Assembly (NCBI RefSeq): GCF_019097595.1
Contig: NC_080712.1
Location: forward strand, 26,514,146 to 26,578,145
Origin: Hemibagrus wyckioides
Taxonomy: Eukaryota; Chordata; Actinopteri; Siluriformes; Bagridae
Length of the DNA: 64,000 nucleotides
Reading direction: 5' to 3'
In this document: one piece after another, positions 49,463-61,439 of the stretch
Layout of the letters: the number at the start of each line of letters is the position of its first letter
Position numbering within the stretch: the first letter of the stretch is position 1
Translations under genes and position numbers: made by a program
The notes under the pieces: generated by a model
What the model was told of the DNA's origin: nothing
The model's database searches: none
The model's input: the letters and a program-made list of their open reading frames with translations, nothing else

Positions 49463-50958
49463 TCAGAGGCGACGGATGCTGCGTTTGCTGCGAGCGGATC
49501 CTGCTAAAGGGGTGTTCTGGCAGTGTGGTGATGCCTTTATTATGCCCCGCTGGCACTGGGTGGACCCGTGGTACGCAGACTGGCACAGCGAGCAGAAGTC
49601 AAAAGCACAGCTAGCGCGCAAACACACCGCCCTTTTCATGGCAGAGTCATAACGTGCAGGAGAACCGCAGAGACGGCAACTCCTCAAAGCCTCGTGCCCC
49701 TTTAGGGATTTTGTAGCCTGAAAGAAAACAAAACAGCTTGTTAGCTTGAGTGACCAGCAAATCACAAGAAATGCTGTTAAAACATCTGTAATACTTCCTG
49801 ACCAAATCTGAGTTCAAGACTAAATTATGTACAATTTAGGATACCCAAGAACTCCTGCTTACATCATGAAATTCTGTAAAGCGACTAGGCTTGGCTGCGT
49901 TTCGCGTTTCCACCGTTTGGCTCTTCTTTGTTGGTTTGTGCCTTGGTGTTGAGGAAGCTACAGACTGCAGGCAAGAAAACACCACCCTGTCAAGGCCAGA
50001 GTCTCTGGATAAAGACCCTGTTGGCCTTCCTGTGTCCTGTATTCAAAAAAGAGTTCATGTGAGAAGAGACAACAAAGCGGCAGAATAAATAATCCTTGTG
50101 TTACATTTGACTGATCCTTCAAGATGAAATCCTCCTTACCCGTAGCATTTGCTCTGCCGCTCGGCACCTCTGAAGAGCTCTCGTGTCGTGGTGAATGATT
50201 TTCCGCCATGTCTTGCTCACTCTTTTACAGCTATAAAAGTAAACGTTTTCAATCACTACAGTTTCTCTTTTTTTTTATGGTTGCTATATATAGTATGCTT
50301 AGGACAAAAGCAAGTATGAGCCACAAAAGACCTACCTTATCAAGTCACAATCCCCAAGTAGGCATAAGATCCTACTCAGGATGTGCTTCATGTCTTTCTT
50401 CAACAGACCACAAATAATGTCCACATACTCCAGGCCCATCTTTGGGCCAATGACGTTGTGGAGGCCGGAGCGTTCAGCTACCTTATTAATGACAGTCCAG
50501 TCATAGCTTTGGCTTTCCTTGTAGGATTTTGCCAACTGTCTACATACCTCCTCCTGGAACTTCAGCACAGGAAGGCAACTAGATTTAGAGTCTGAATGAA
50601 CTGGAGACAGTCTGCATTCCCTTTCCTCTGTGCACCTCTGCGGAGTCTCTGTACAATGCGTGTCGCCATCATAGTGCTCAAGTTGGCTGTTGTGAAGAGA
50701 GAGGTAGCCGCTGTCTTCTGAGAGACTGTGGCTGCTCAGGAGAAGCTCGTCGTCCGACAGCAGCACGTCTACAGAACCGGGTTTGTCCTTGCAGTTTTCT
50801 TTGTTATGAGGCCCTTTGGGGTCGCGGTCCAGGTGCGGTGAGGAGATGGAGGAAGACACACAGAAAGATGGCGCGCTTTGTTTCAGTCCTTTTAACTCGG
50901 CGCTCTTTTCCGTTTCAGCTTTCTCTGCTGGAGCTCTGCTGCGGGTCAGGCACTTCAT
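49463..50958 (-). CDS. fbxo5: F-box protein 5 / early mitotic inhibitor 1, 380 residues
   Basis: Emi1 is the nuclear inhibitor of APC/C through S and G2 phases, destroyed via SCF-betaTrCP at mitotic entry. Coding exons (minus): 50958-50336, 50230-50140, 50036-49863, 49717-49463; GT-AG with matching phases, 1143 bases. The start is the ATG at 50958, just after an acceptor at 50991. Features: KEN box (53-55); betaTrCP phosphodegron DSGYLS (82-87); F-box about 173-220, split across exons 1 and 2 (KMGLEYVDIICGLL ... VSKTWRKI); zinc-binding IBR-like region with ligand pattern C310, C313, C328, C333, C338, C341, H346, C351; and the C-terminal RL tail (SIRRL) that docks on APC/C. It is shorter than human Emi1 (447), mainly in the N-terminus and linker. 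Neighbours VIP and MTRF1L match the mammalian order. Confidence 0.97.
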
Positions 50959-51728
50959 GGCTATGCCTTTTAATGTTTGGTCAGCTCAACACTAGAAAGC
51001 AAACGAGAGAATATTTGAGCGAAAGAATATTTGATTATTTACTTTAAATAAAATAAATAAATAACCCACAAATATCACATGAAACACAATACAAAAAGTC
51101 ATTCAACGGGCTGCCACAACTAAGTCACTTTCCTCATTTTATTTTTGCTACTGACCCATCAATATAAACACGTGACATTTATTTGACCAAACTTATGAGA
51201 CCTTATAACCTTTACTTGGCAACATGCGTAAAGTGACATTAACATTACTTAAACCTCAAATAAGACCAGATACAGAATTTCCCCGTTATTGCAAACATGG
51301 CTGTTATTTATTGGTAATTTCAAAAACACAACTGATTCATTTTTTAAATGTTTTACCAGGAGATATTTCAGTTTGCGCGCCTAAGGCGGCTAACATGGTA
51401 GCCACATCACCGAGCTAGCTGGTTAAGTCGCCCTGCTGGACAAATTAAAAGGCTAACTTGGCGCATTAGCTTCGCGTTTATTGGCGGGGTTTAGCAAAGG
51501 ACCAGACCACAACTCCCAAAATATAAAACAGTTTTCTTTCAAATTTATATAGAAATATAGAAATCTAAATAACACACATGCCTTGTTGCTATGGGCATAG
51601 TAAGTTAACTATATATATAGATATTCGTGGTTAAACTAGCCGGCGTCACCCTTATCATTCTTCAGCTGCAGTACACTAATATACAGGGTAAACGCCAACA
51701 AAACATGCAGTATAGTAGTATACCTTAC

Positions 51729-52090
51729 CTCTAAAATAATGCTCCAGGTTTTATATATTTTTTAAAAAGCGAGGCTTGGAAATGTATAGCCTTTTCTTTT
51801 CCCCGGATTATTGTGTTCTATCCCAACATAGTCAGTTTACGCGGTCAAATCCAGACACCATTGACTAATGAAAGCAGAGGGGGAAAAAGCGCCAGTTATT
51901 ACATCGTTTGAATTTCGCGTCAAAAACGCGCTCACCAATCAGAGCCCAACAAAGTACCTTTAACCGCCTTGTAGCCAATAGGAGTTTCCGCTGCAAATTA
52001 CACTACCAGTATTACGCCAAGTCCCGCCTCTGCTGCGCTGCTATTGGCTACAAGCTCGTTCTCGCAGGGAGTCCCCCAATTGGAGTCATC
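51729..52090 (-). promoter_or_regulatory. fbxo5: FBXO5 promoter (CHR, E2F, four CCAAT boxes) and non-coding first exon
   Basis: Within 180 bases: CHR-like TTTGAA (51907-51912), abutting E2F-type TTTCGCG (51913-51919), and CCAAT boxes at 51935-51939, 51975-51979, 52043-52047 (inverted) and 52076-52080. A strong donor (AG/GTAAGG) ends a likely non-coding exon at 51729, which can splice to the acceptor at 50991. That exon has a four-codon upstream ORF (ATG TTG GGA TAG). The layout is that of a DREAM/E2F/NF-Y cell-cycle promoter, and mammalian Emi1 is a known E2F target. Binding here is inferred. Confidence 0.7.
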
Positions 52091-53300
52091 AGTCGCCAGG
52101 GTTGGGATGGCTCTAGCCACTGCTGACGCAGGAGGTGGGATTTGTATAAATTCTTGTGGTAAAAAAATAAGAAACAATACGCATACTAGGAGGAAAGAAA
52201 TGGCGCGTAGCTATGACGTAGATGACAGAAACGGCGCCTTTATTAAATTGATTAAAATAAAAAATATATATATATTTTAAGGTTCATGTTTTTTATTTAG
52301 TGTTATATACGTTTGCAACTATGTCTTGGTATCATATGGCTTTTTTTTTGTAAAATCAAGGCTACAAAATCAGAGCATTACATTATTTTCGGCTCTGTAG
52401 TGAACTCCAGGGGATCACCTTTCTTAAACAGCTGGAGCTCTGAAGGTCTAACAATAGCTGAAAGACATTACAGATGTTTTAAATGTCTTTTTGCTATTGT
52501 TAGACATACAGAACTAGGCATGAATTAAAGTTAAGAGCCATTACTAAGGCATTTCACACCTCAAGCTGGAATGTAGAAAGTGCTTGATAAAGCTTTCCCC
52601 GCTTAGAATAGGTTTTCTATGTTTCCTCACACCTTGTAAGAAAACTACAGACTGGCCAATGGGTTATAGTCCATAGGGTCACCCCCACACAGCTTACCCA
52701 GCGCCACTTAGTCTGACGGTTAACATGACAAAGGACAGTTCACATACACAAGACCCTGGGCCTGTTGTTGAGCTGTCTTACTCAATCTGAATTATTTAGC
52801 TAAACTGGCTTTACTGGATTTATATGGTTCCAAGAATTTATAATGCTTTGGCTGCTTGCTTCTGTTTTTTGGTGATATATGATTAATTACTCTGGATTCC
52901 ATGGAACATTCAAATAGCATGCTCATTTTAAAAATACAGTAATCTACTACATATAATCTACTAGTAATCTATAGAAATCTAAAATCTGGGTAATCAGGTC
53001 ACTCCAGATTCAAATTTTCAGGAATTTTCAAGCTGACTTCAGTTCAGCGAAGTTCCTTTAGCTCCAGGACCAAGCTTCATATAATTGAACATTAAATTCC
53101 AGCTTTTTTATTCAAGAAACCTCTGGGGGAGATTTATAAAGTCACAGTTTAGTGTTGTCAGTGCCATCCTTTGTGCAAAAGCTAGAGATCTTTTGTAGAA
53201 ATAAATGCATACAGATATATAGGAGAGTATTTACAAAAAGCCTGAGGAATATCCGTTAAGTATTGAAGCTCAGTAACAATCAAGCAATGTGCTTAAAAGA
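52091..53300. other. Spacer between FBXO5 promoter and MTRF1L 3' end
   Basis: Apart from a GC-richer edge next to the promoter, nothing is recognised. Plus-strand frames at 51908-52280 overlap the promoter and show no domain. Confidence 0.45.
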
Positions 53301-53305
53301 AAGGA

Positions 53306-53311
53306 TTTATT
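53306..53311 (-). terminator. mtrf1l: MTRF1L polyadenylation signal
   Basis: AATAAA on the minus strand 42 bases past the stop codon (53355-53353), implying a very short 3'UTR. Confidence 0.65.
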
Positions 53312-53352
53312 CATTATTTTAAATTAATGCCATATACAATTCTTGATCTCAG

Positions 53353-56300
53353 TTATTGACCTTCAACAATGTCCATGAGAGCTTCCTGTTCTGAAAACTG
53401 CTGCAAAGACATGCTCATCTCGTCCAGCAGCTCCTCCCCTAATAAAAATCCGTGTACATCATGCAGCGTTTTCCCGATCCGGTGGTCAGTGACCCGATCT
53501 TGTGCAAAGTTGTAAGTCCGTATTTTTTCTGATCTGCCTTTGGTGCCAATCTGTTACAACAAAAGGGTGAAGAAATATATATTAAAAAAGTCAAGACTTT
53601 GGATTTCACCAGACAGTTAACATTTTTGTTTATTGCAACAATCTGATCTGTTCTGAAATATGCGCCGGATGTGTTTGTGACCTAAAAAATGCAAACATTT
53701 CAGATTTATACATGACTGCGTTTTTGTGTCAGTGAGGTTTACAACTGCCCTTTGTTCTGTTCTAGGAAATACTTTAAATATTTCTTTAACTTCCTAATGA
53801 GGCATGTTGGGAAATTTAGGCCTAATGTACATTTCTGTTCACCTGACTCTGGAAAACTTGCATCCAGATGTTTCCTAACTGTGCCTGCCAACATAATTGT
53901 GCAAAATGTCATTGTGTACACTAGGGGGCAGTGTCAGTTATACATATCCGGATAACAAACCAAAAGAAAGTCTGAGGCATACTTGTAGCAGATGATGGAT
54001 AGAAGCAATATATTGCATGTGTAAAAAGAATAATTTAGTGTTAAAACTAAATTTAAGGTTAACCATTTAAAAAATAACAGATGTTTAAACTGCCCACTGT
54101 TCTTCAAAATAATCCTCCATGCCCTGCAAATTATTTGCTTTTCCAACATCTGCATATATGACCTTTTCCAACAGTGACAATATGATGTTGAGATCCATCT
54201 GTTCACATTGTGGGACTCCTACACACCTATTACAACTGGTGCTCATGAAGACAACACAATACATTAAGAGCCAGGGGGTGTAAACTTTTGCACAGTATTA
54301 TTAGGACGTTTCTGAAAAAATGGATTCTCATAATGTTACACCTCTTCTACCAACCAATCCTTAAGCCGCTTCCTTGTGCTTTTGTGTGTTTTGATTTAGA
54401 CAATAAAAAGAACTGTTTTGAGTTCTTGTTGCTAGGGCTAAATTTTTAAGTAAGTAAGTAAATAAATAAATAAAATAAAATAAAATCCCAGGGCAAATCC
54501 ATCAGATCCGATTATAATTATTTAGAAAATATTATACTCAACATATTTAGAAAATATTTGAGTGAAATGATTTGATTCTTCCATCCAGTTGATTTGTGAT
54601 TCATTGATTCATTCAGATTTGTTCGCCAATTTGTTCTGCTGCATGCTTTGCCTAAAAGTATACAGTCCAGTCATGCTGCTATGTAAGACGGAGACAACTT
54701 AAACAGTTTAAAATAATCTTGAGTATCAATAAATGCTTGCATGTCTTGTACGAGTTCAGTAACCAGTTTCACATGCAGTCCAAAACAGTCTACTACTGCA
54801 TGCACTGATACACGAAAATCTCCAGCACTTTTTTCAAACCTGATATCTTTTGGACAATTATGAAAATCTAAGTATGGAAATTCAGTGCTTTGGTTTGTAC
54901 ATTTTAGGTTTGTGATACTGATCGATACTGAATCGTTGTGTGAACAAAACAAGTGGACAGTGTACCTGGAGTTTGCGGGCCTGGTATCTCTTACTCGTCT
55001 CCTCTTCCAGCTTTGCGCTGTATAGCTTGGCCCGTAACACCTTCATGGCTTTCTCTTTGTTTTTGATCTGGGATCGCTCCTGCTGACACTCAGACACTGT
55101 GCCTGCAATTCCAGCAACATTTACCATCAATACTCAAGATTTTCATTTGTCACATAACAGATATATGAAGTATACTAGGCCTGCTCCTCCTTAGACTGTG
55201 GATACAACAAAACAACATCTAACATTTAAAAAAGAATTAATTGAATAAAAATAAACAGAGGAAGAAATGAGTAGTACTAGAATATGATGTGCAATATGTT
55301 GCATGATGTGCGATTATGTTACACTCTTAGTTCCACTAAGAGCAACATATTGCATACAACCACCAGAATTATCTGACCATTATAGGAAGAAGTTTAAGAA
55401 ATAACTGACCTGTTGGTAAATGGACGATCCGAACAGCACTGTCAGTTGTGTTAACATGTTGTCCTCCAGCTCCACTGGCTCTTTTCGTTTCAATCCTCAA
55501 GTCTTTGGGGTTAATAGTGAAAGAGATCTGGGAAAGTATAGCAAATTAATAATAATGTGAGTGTATTTTTTCATATCAGCATGAATTAAAAACCCAGCAC
55601 CTTTATATCAAGCCACAAAAAAGTGTCCTCATACAAAGAAAACACTTTCTTTTCTAAACCCGCTGGCTGTTTAGGGGCATTGCTTGGGTAATAATATATA
55701 CAGTATGTGCAGTTTTCATCACACCTCTGCAGGCTGTGGCAGTATTGCCACCGTCATAGTGCTGGTGTGCATGCGGCCTTGCTTCTCTGTCTTCGGTATT
55801 CTTTGGACCCGATGGACGCCTGCTTCAAACTTCATCTTCTTATAGCTCAGTGGGCCACTGATGCTGGCTGAGGCATGTCGTACACCCCCTGAGTTTAACA
55901 AGCAAAAGCATTAGGGTGCACTTATTCTAGCTCACAATAATACTAAATGGAATGAACAAAGACGGACCTATATCACTTGGCATGTATTCCAGCATGTCAA
56001 AGCCCCAGCCGTGGAAAGCAGCATAATTCTGATACATGTCAAATATCTCTGCGGTAAAAAGCATGGCCTCTTGACCTCCAATCCCAGCGGTGACCTCTAG
56101 GACCAGATCGCTCATGTCTGATTCTTCCTCGGGGATAAGAAGAGAGAAAATCTATATAAATAATAATAAAAAATAAGAACAACATGGATGATTTTTAGTG
56201 TTTGAAGCATAGATATTATATAGTTATATAGTATTATATATTATATAAGTTATATTCTTAATAATAGTTGCTTCTAATAACCGACTGTTTACAACCGTGG

Positions 56301-59276
56301 TGAGCAGAAAAGCATCTCACAATGCACTGCATGTTAAACCTACAGGCAGATGAACAACAGTGACAGAAAACCCACATGAGGTTTCACTCCTATCAGGCTT
56401 GAGACAGGAGTCTACATTAAGCACAGGGTTACTGAAACTGGTCATGTTTCAGCTCTTCAATCATTCAGTTTCAGTAAGCCTTACGGTCAGTTCAAGCCAG
56501 TCTGGCCATTCTTCTGAGCTCTCTCATCAACCCACTGGCTTTTCTACCCACATAAAAGAATGTCTTTTGCACAATTCTGGGTAAACTCTAGAGACTCCAG
56601 AGTGTGAAAACGCCTGTTGAACAGCAGTTTCTGAAATACTCAAACCATCCCGTCTGGCAGCAACAAGCACATTGAGATCACATTTTCCCTGTTCTGGTCT
56701 TTGATGTGAACAGTAACTGAAGCTATTGACCTGTATCTGCATGACTGTATATTCTGTGATGCTACCACTGACTGGCTGATTAGATAATAGTGATGGGAAG
56801 TTTGGATCATTTTACTGATTTGGTTCTTTGAATCTCGTTCAGCAAAATGAACAAATATTTTTTCGAGTCATTTCGTTCATTTTGTTCACTTCAGCAGAAT
56901 GTAATTAAAATGTTACATGTTAATTCCCTAACACATCTACTTACGCACATATTGATCACATTTCGAATAAGAAAGAACTGTCATATTATAAGTAATAGCT
57001 TACCTGTGTCTTGAGGCTATGCAGTCTGTTACTTCATCACCTCACCTCCGGTTTTTTTGGGTCGAATTCGTTCGTTCTTTTGTCACGTAACATCCTAAAC
57101 TAAGCTATGCCATGCCATCTTCTGTATACCCAACAGAATGATTCATCTCCCGCGCCTTCGGTTCGAATCAGTTTGTTCATCAAGTGACAGCCCTGTATGG
57201 CAACGCAGTCTGAGCCGGAAACAGAAAAGATTAGTTCACCTTTCGAGTCTTCGGGTTCGATTCATTCATTCATCACCTGACAGCCCCGTATGCTAAGGCA
57301 ATGCAGTCTGGGCCGGAAACAGAAAAGATTAGTTTACATAACAAGTCTTTGGATTCATATTGTTCGTTCCTGTAATGTGACTGCTTCCCGTCTCAGTATC
57401 TTATGACAAATACAATATTACATTAATATTATTGACTTTATAAGGTATTAAATTATAAAACTATAAGATATCATAAAATTATCAAAATATTTGTGCAATA
57501 AACATTTTCTGAAAAATAATAATTGTCAGTCTCCTTTTTTATTGTTTAATATTTCTTGAGTATATGTGTGGTGTGTGAGGGTTTTTAAAAAAAATAAAAA
57601 ATAATAAATAAATAAATCAATCAATCAATCAATCAATCCACATTTTACTTGGAAATGCTAATTTGCTGTTTTGTCTTTATCTGTAAACAAATACTACTTA
57701 TTAAAATAAACTAAACCTGCAAACATAAAGTACCTATTGTTTATTTTGCCACCAATTGTGCATTTGCTGGTATAATACTGATAACTCAAACTCCTAAATG
57801 ACAGGGGCATAACATAAAAGCAAATAACACTATTAATGTGAATAATTAATATTAGTTTCATATATTAAGGTTAGGTTTAGGTCAGATTCTATATTATTAA
57901 ATAACTGCATATGGATTAAAAAAACAACACTCAGATTTATGCATGAATTTATACATTTCTATTTTCTACACTGCAGGGTTAGCTGATGTTTATTCAGATA
58001 AATAATACAAAGAATAAATAAACAGTAAGTTAATAAATAAAATAAAATAAAATAAAAAGTAAGTAGATAAATAAGAAAGAAAGAAAGCAAGAATGATTTT
58101 CCTTAATGAAGTTTAAAGCATTAACCAACTCTTTATTAAAACATTTAGTGTTATGGAAAAGAACCATAATGACAGATATTCACACATTTATAGTCTGTAG
58201 GAAATAAAAAGCTATAATGCATCACGTAACAGTAAGAGTAAAAAAAAAAACTGTAAGGATGTTTGAGAATGAACTCATTTCTGTATCCAATAAAGCGGTC
58301 ATGTCACGGTACAAACCCGAAGACTCGATAGACGAACTAATCTTTTCTGTTTCCGGCTCAGACTGCATTGTATTAGCATACGGGGCTGTCACGTGATGAA
58401 CGAATGACTCGAACCCGAGGACTCGAAAGGTGAACGAATCTTTTCTGTTCACTGATCGTCTTATGCGATGTTGCGCATGCGCAGTCAACACAAAATGAAC
58501 GACTCACTCCCCGAGACGACTCGATGTTCTCGAGTCATGGGAAAGATTCGTTCAAAATGAACGACACATCACTATTAGATAATTGCATGAAGATGCACAG
58601 GTGTTGCAAGACATTGCTATCAAAAGACTTTATCTGACAGTATGAATATCTGCTTGTGGTATAAAGTCGACCTACCGTTTGTTTAATTTCTTGAATGGCT
58701 GCCAGGCAGTGCTGCTTTTCTGTCTCTGCAAGCTCGCGCAAGTCAGGGTCATTTTCTAGAATGATAAAGATGACAGACAGGTAAGCATCACTTCAGCTGG
58801 CACTTTCCAACCAAAATACCTGAAGGCCCATTTCTACCTTTCAGTAATGACTCGGTCTCTTCCAAATCCCTTTGTTTTTCTTCCAGCTCCTTGATTTTTT
58901 GGACTAGAGGATCTAAAGCAGTCACCCTTGTCCTTTTTGCTCTCACCTCCTCATCGTCTGCTTGTAGGTGTGCGGAGTTCACAGCACGCAGACACTCGTT
59001 ATACTCCGTTTCCACTGTCCTCAAGTAGTCCTGCAGGGATTTTCTGGAAAACATCTCATCCGCCGTCATGATTCTTGCGATCATGGCTGAGTTTGTTGTA
59101 TGGAAGTCTCTGTGGCATCTCCAGGGTCGGTAAATTGGAGTTGCACGTGCACGGTTGAGCGGCAGGTTTCGATGCTCGCGATGAGACAAAGTACGAATTG
59201 CCGGTCTCGTGCGCTTTCCTATTGAATTAAACACTGCGCATCTGAGCAGTTGCTTAGTGAAACAGGCCACAGACAT
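53353..59276 (-). CDS. mtrf1l: Mitochondrial translational release factor 1-like (mtRF1a), 439 residues
   Basis: Class I release factor that reads UAA/UAG in the mitochondrial ribosome and releases the finished chain. Exons (minus): 59276-58838, 58755-58676, 56151-55968, 55888-55725, 55527-55410, 55102-54966, 53550-53353; all GT-AG, phases consistent, 1320 bases. The Arg-rich, nearly acid-free first 60 residues ([20 protein letters not shown]...) look like a mitochondrial presequence. Then come a coiled-coil N-terminal domain (about 85-190), domain 2 with [11 protein letters not shown] and the codon-recognition PKT (266-268), the catalytic GGQ (310-312, [12 protein letters not shown]) and the tail [21 protein letters not shown] and the absence of recognition-loop insertions distinguish it from MTRF1. 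The first in-frame ATG (59276) gives a longer N-terminus than the human protein (380). An internal ATG (59084, residue 65) would give 375 but lose the presequence. Confidence 0.96.
53551..54965. other. MTRF1L intron 6
   Basis: Non-coding. Contains (AAAT)n/(AAAAT)n runs near 54450-54485. No repeat family recognised. Confidence 0.5.
55410..55527 (-). CDS. mtrf1l: MTRF1L exon with the GGQ peptidyl-hydrolysis motif
   Basis: Encodes [19 protein letters not shown] then [20 protein letters not shown]. Gly-Gly-Gln enters the peptidyl-transferase centre, and the adjacent residues are identical to those typical of the family, so the gene looks functional. Confidence 0.95.
56280..58625. mobile_element. 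Old Tc1/mariner-like remnant (family D), split by a later hAT-type insertion
   Basis: 56280-56780 (gtggtgagcagaaaagcatc, then antisense motifs) and 58575-58625 (ttgcatgaagatgcacaggtg) are the two halves of one older repeat. The same phrases are contiguous in the repeat at 15500-15560 (ttgcatgaatgatcaggtgt). Confidence 0.6.
56788..58574. mobile_element. hAT-type foldback-like element with perfect 8-bp target duplication
   Basis: Ends tagtgatggg and acatcacta are inverse. The flanks carry the exact 8-base duplication ttagataa (56780-56787 and 58575-58582), the hAT hallmark. Arms of several hundred bases hold repeated gaacgaatctttt and ggaaacagaaaagatta modules, direct in the left arm and inverted in the right. 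The centre (57390-58280) is AT-rich and non-coding. It lies in MTRF1L intron 2. Confidence 0.85.
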
Positions 59277-59570
59277 GATGGGAAAGTTGTTTTTAATCAC
59301 GTTAACTGTTTATACCACATACTAGGACATATACAACCCCTAACTAACCTACCATGCTTTCAGGACGACAACAATCCGGTCACGTTCTTACTTCCTTGTT
59401 AGACGTATTTCAAATTAAAAGTCTCTGTTTTATGGCCGGGATGAATAACATTTATTTATCGTTTATTTATTGACGGTAGTTCTCATGCTGTATTCACGAG
59501 AAATATGAAGTTTGAACGGTTTTCCACCTAACAAAATATAAACTTCCTAGGAGGACTTGTGACGTCAATT
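59277..59570 (-). promoter_or_regulatory. mtrf1l: Probable MTRF1L promoter
   Basis: The 300 bases upstream of the start codon include a palindromic CRE (TGACGTCA, 59560-59567). No TATA box at a sensible spacing. The exact start of transcription is not visible. Confidence 0.4.
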
Positions 59571-60329
59571 CAACATATTAAAAAAAATAAATAAATAAAA
59601 AATAGTAGCATGATATAAGCATTATCATTTCGGCGTTATTATTAGTGACTTATTCCATTAATTAAAAAAAATTAAGCACATAATAATAATAATAATAATA
59701 ATAATAGCTGTTTTAGTAGAAAATTTACAATTAGACAGTTTGAGTGAAAGCTGAAATGTTTGAAGTTGGAGGTTCCTAGATGGAAATTTTGCGTTCACAT
59801 GGGTCTTGAAGGCAGCATGAGAAGAATCAGCTGTGTTGTGCTCGAGCAGGTGAAAATGTGCAGGGAAAGGTGCACTTTTTTAATTCAAAGCACGTCATAT
59901 TTCATATAATAGTGGCTCAGTCCTGAACTCATGGTATTGTCTGTGTGGAGAATCGCATGTTCTCCCTGGTTTCTCTGTTTTCTCTGTCCAGATTGGACTG
60001 AAGATTTCCAGCCCAACTACAGCTTAAAACCCTCTACAGCTTAAACCCATTAAAAAAAAATACCAGCCCAAAATGCACACTGTTATAACTAATACAATAA
60101 CAAACAGTTATAACAGTTAATAACTTTGTGATATCGGCTTAACGAGTAGAACGATTACAACAACCCGCTAATCAAGACTGAAGTCTGACTGGACAGGACT
60201 CTCCTGAACCTTATTGGCTAAACTGAACCATATAATTAAAACGTCAACATTACATATTACACTTATTTAATCGTTTGAATAGAAAATTAATAAAATATCA
60301 TGTTTATAGTCAAAAATAAAAATCCGCCA
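59571..60329. other. Intergenic DNA, nothing recognised
   Basis: Contains (AAAT)n and (TAA)n short tracts (59585-59605, 59685-59705). No gene. Confidence 0.45.
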
Positions 60330-60450
60330 GTTGCATTAAAAAAACACCCCAGATTTTATCAACCCGCCCAATGCACTTTTTCCCGGTGAGACGTGACCAA
60401 AGGTAGCCCAATTGGGCGGAAACGCGCCCAATCTGGCAACACTGCTTGTG
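60330..60450 (-). repeat. Interspersed repeat with caatctggcaacactg end
   Basis: On the minus strand it starts cagtgttgccagattgggcg and carries repeated attgggcg motifs. The family is dispersed in vertebrate genomes, but I cannot name it. Confidence 0.4.
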
Positions 60451-60639
60451 AAGTCGGCGTCTCAGGCTTCTGATTGGCCAACATGGCTTTACGGTTGAGA
60501 TTATATTGCCACCTCTTGGTTTTGCATGCTCTGGACAGCGCTTCAGACCACGTTTTTGCGTTTTCACGTGGACGAGATTTTTTTTTTAAACGAAGGAGGA
60601 AAAACTCTTTTTTAAAAATACCCGTGTACGTGTGGCCTA

Positions 60640-60795
60640 GGCCTAAAAGGGTCGTTGACCGGAAGATCAGGGTTCAAGCCCCAGCACCCCTAAACTGCCA
60701 CCAGGGGTGCTGCATCATGACTGCATCAAGGATGGGATATGCGAAGAAAGAATTTCAGTGTGCAGTAATGTATATGTGACAAATAAAGGCAACTT
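60640..60795 (+). repeat. tRNA-derived SINE
   Basis: B-box-like gggttcaagcccc (60670-60682) after a degenerate A box, body gctgcatcatgactgcatca, tail gtgacaaataaaggca. Confidence 0.7.
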
Positions 60796-61439
60796 AACAT
60801 ACACTATGTCACTGTCACTGTGGTGCTGAGAATAATCTATTTCCCAAATCATATTTGGTCAGTGATGGGCTTAAGTTGGACCATAAGTGCAGGTTTGATT
60901 AAACCAACCTTATGTTTTTTGTGGTAGTGGTGAGTCTTAAGGCATCTGATTTTATAGGACATCTTCAGTGTATCAAGGTGAGATTATCAACAACAGCATG
61001 AGACTAATCATAATGCAGAAAACTGACAAAACAAAAGAAGCAGAGCAAAAGAACAGCATCAGGACCAGTTCTAGCTATTCTGGCTTTTACTGTTTGTTTC
61101 CAATTGCACAAATATTTCTCTAAGTGTTTAAGTTGAAGTAGGTGTATTATCTAAGCACGACAATGCCCCAAAGTAAAATCATTGAAGACATGGTTTACCA
61201 AGCTTGCACTGGAAGAACTTAAGCACCCTTAATTTAGTTTTTACATTTCCATTAATTGTGTTTTGCAGATGCTGTTTGCCAGAGTGCCTATTCATCTTTG
61301 GGACACAGACTAAGAATAATATATGATGAAATTCTTTTTGGTGTAAAAAAAAGATTCTAGATGTCTAGAGGAGGTTTATTATACCACCTAGTTGCCATAA
61401 CTGAGAACAGTCCTTGAAGTGTCCTTGTACCGTGAGATA

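Noticed and set aside
49891..50088. Plus-strand frame with a signal-like start (MAAFRVSTVWLFFVGLCLG)
   Set aside because: It is the exact antisense of FBXO5 exon 3, which has clear homology and splice sites.
54671..54952. 93-codon minus frame beside MTRF1L exon 6
   Set aside because: It lies in the intron just past the donor at 54966 and continues no release-factor homology.
55927..56115. AGIGGQEA motif first considered as the catalytic GGQ
   Set aside because: This is the conserved domain-2 motif of release factors; the catalytic GGQ is in the next-but-one exon (GAGGQHVN).
59277..59300. Upstream extension of MTRF1L to a GTG at 59300
   Set aside because: Nuclear genes rarely start at GTG; the ATG at 59276 is in frame and begins a presequence-like segment.
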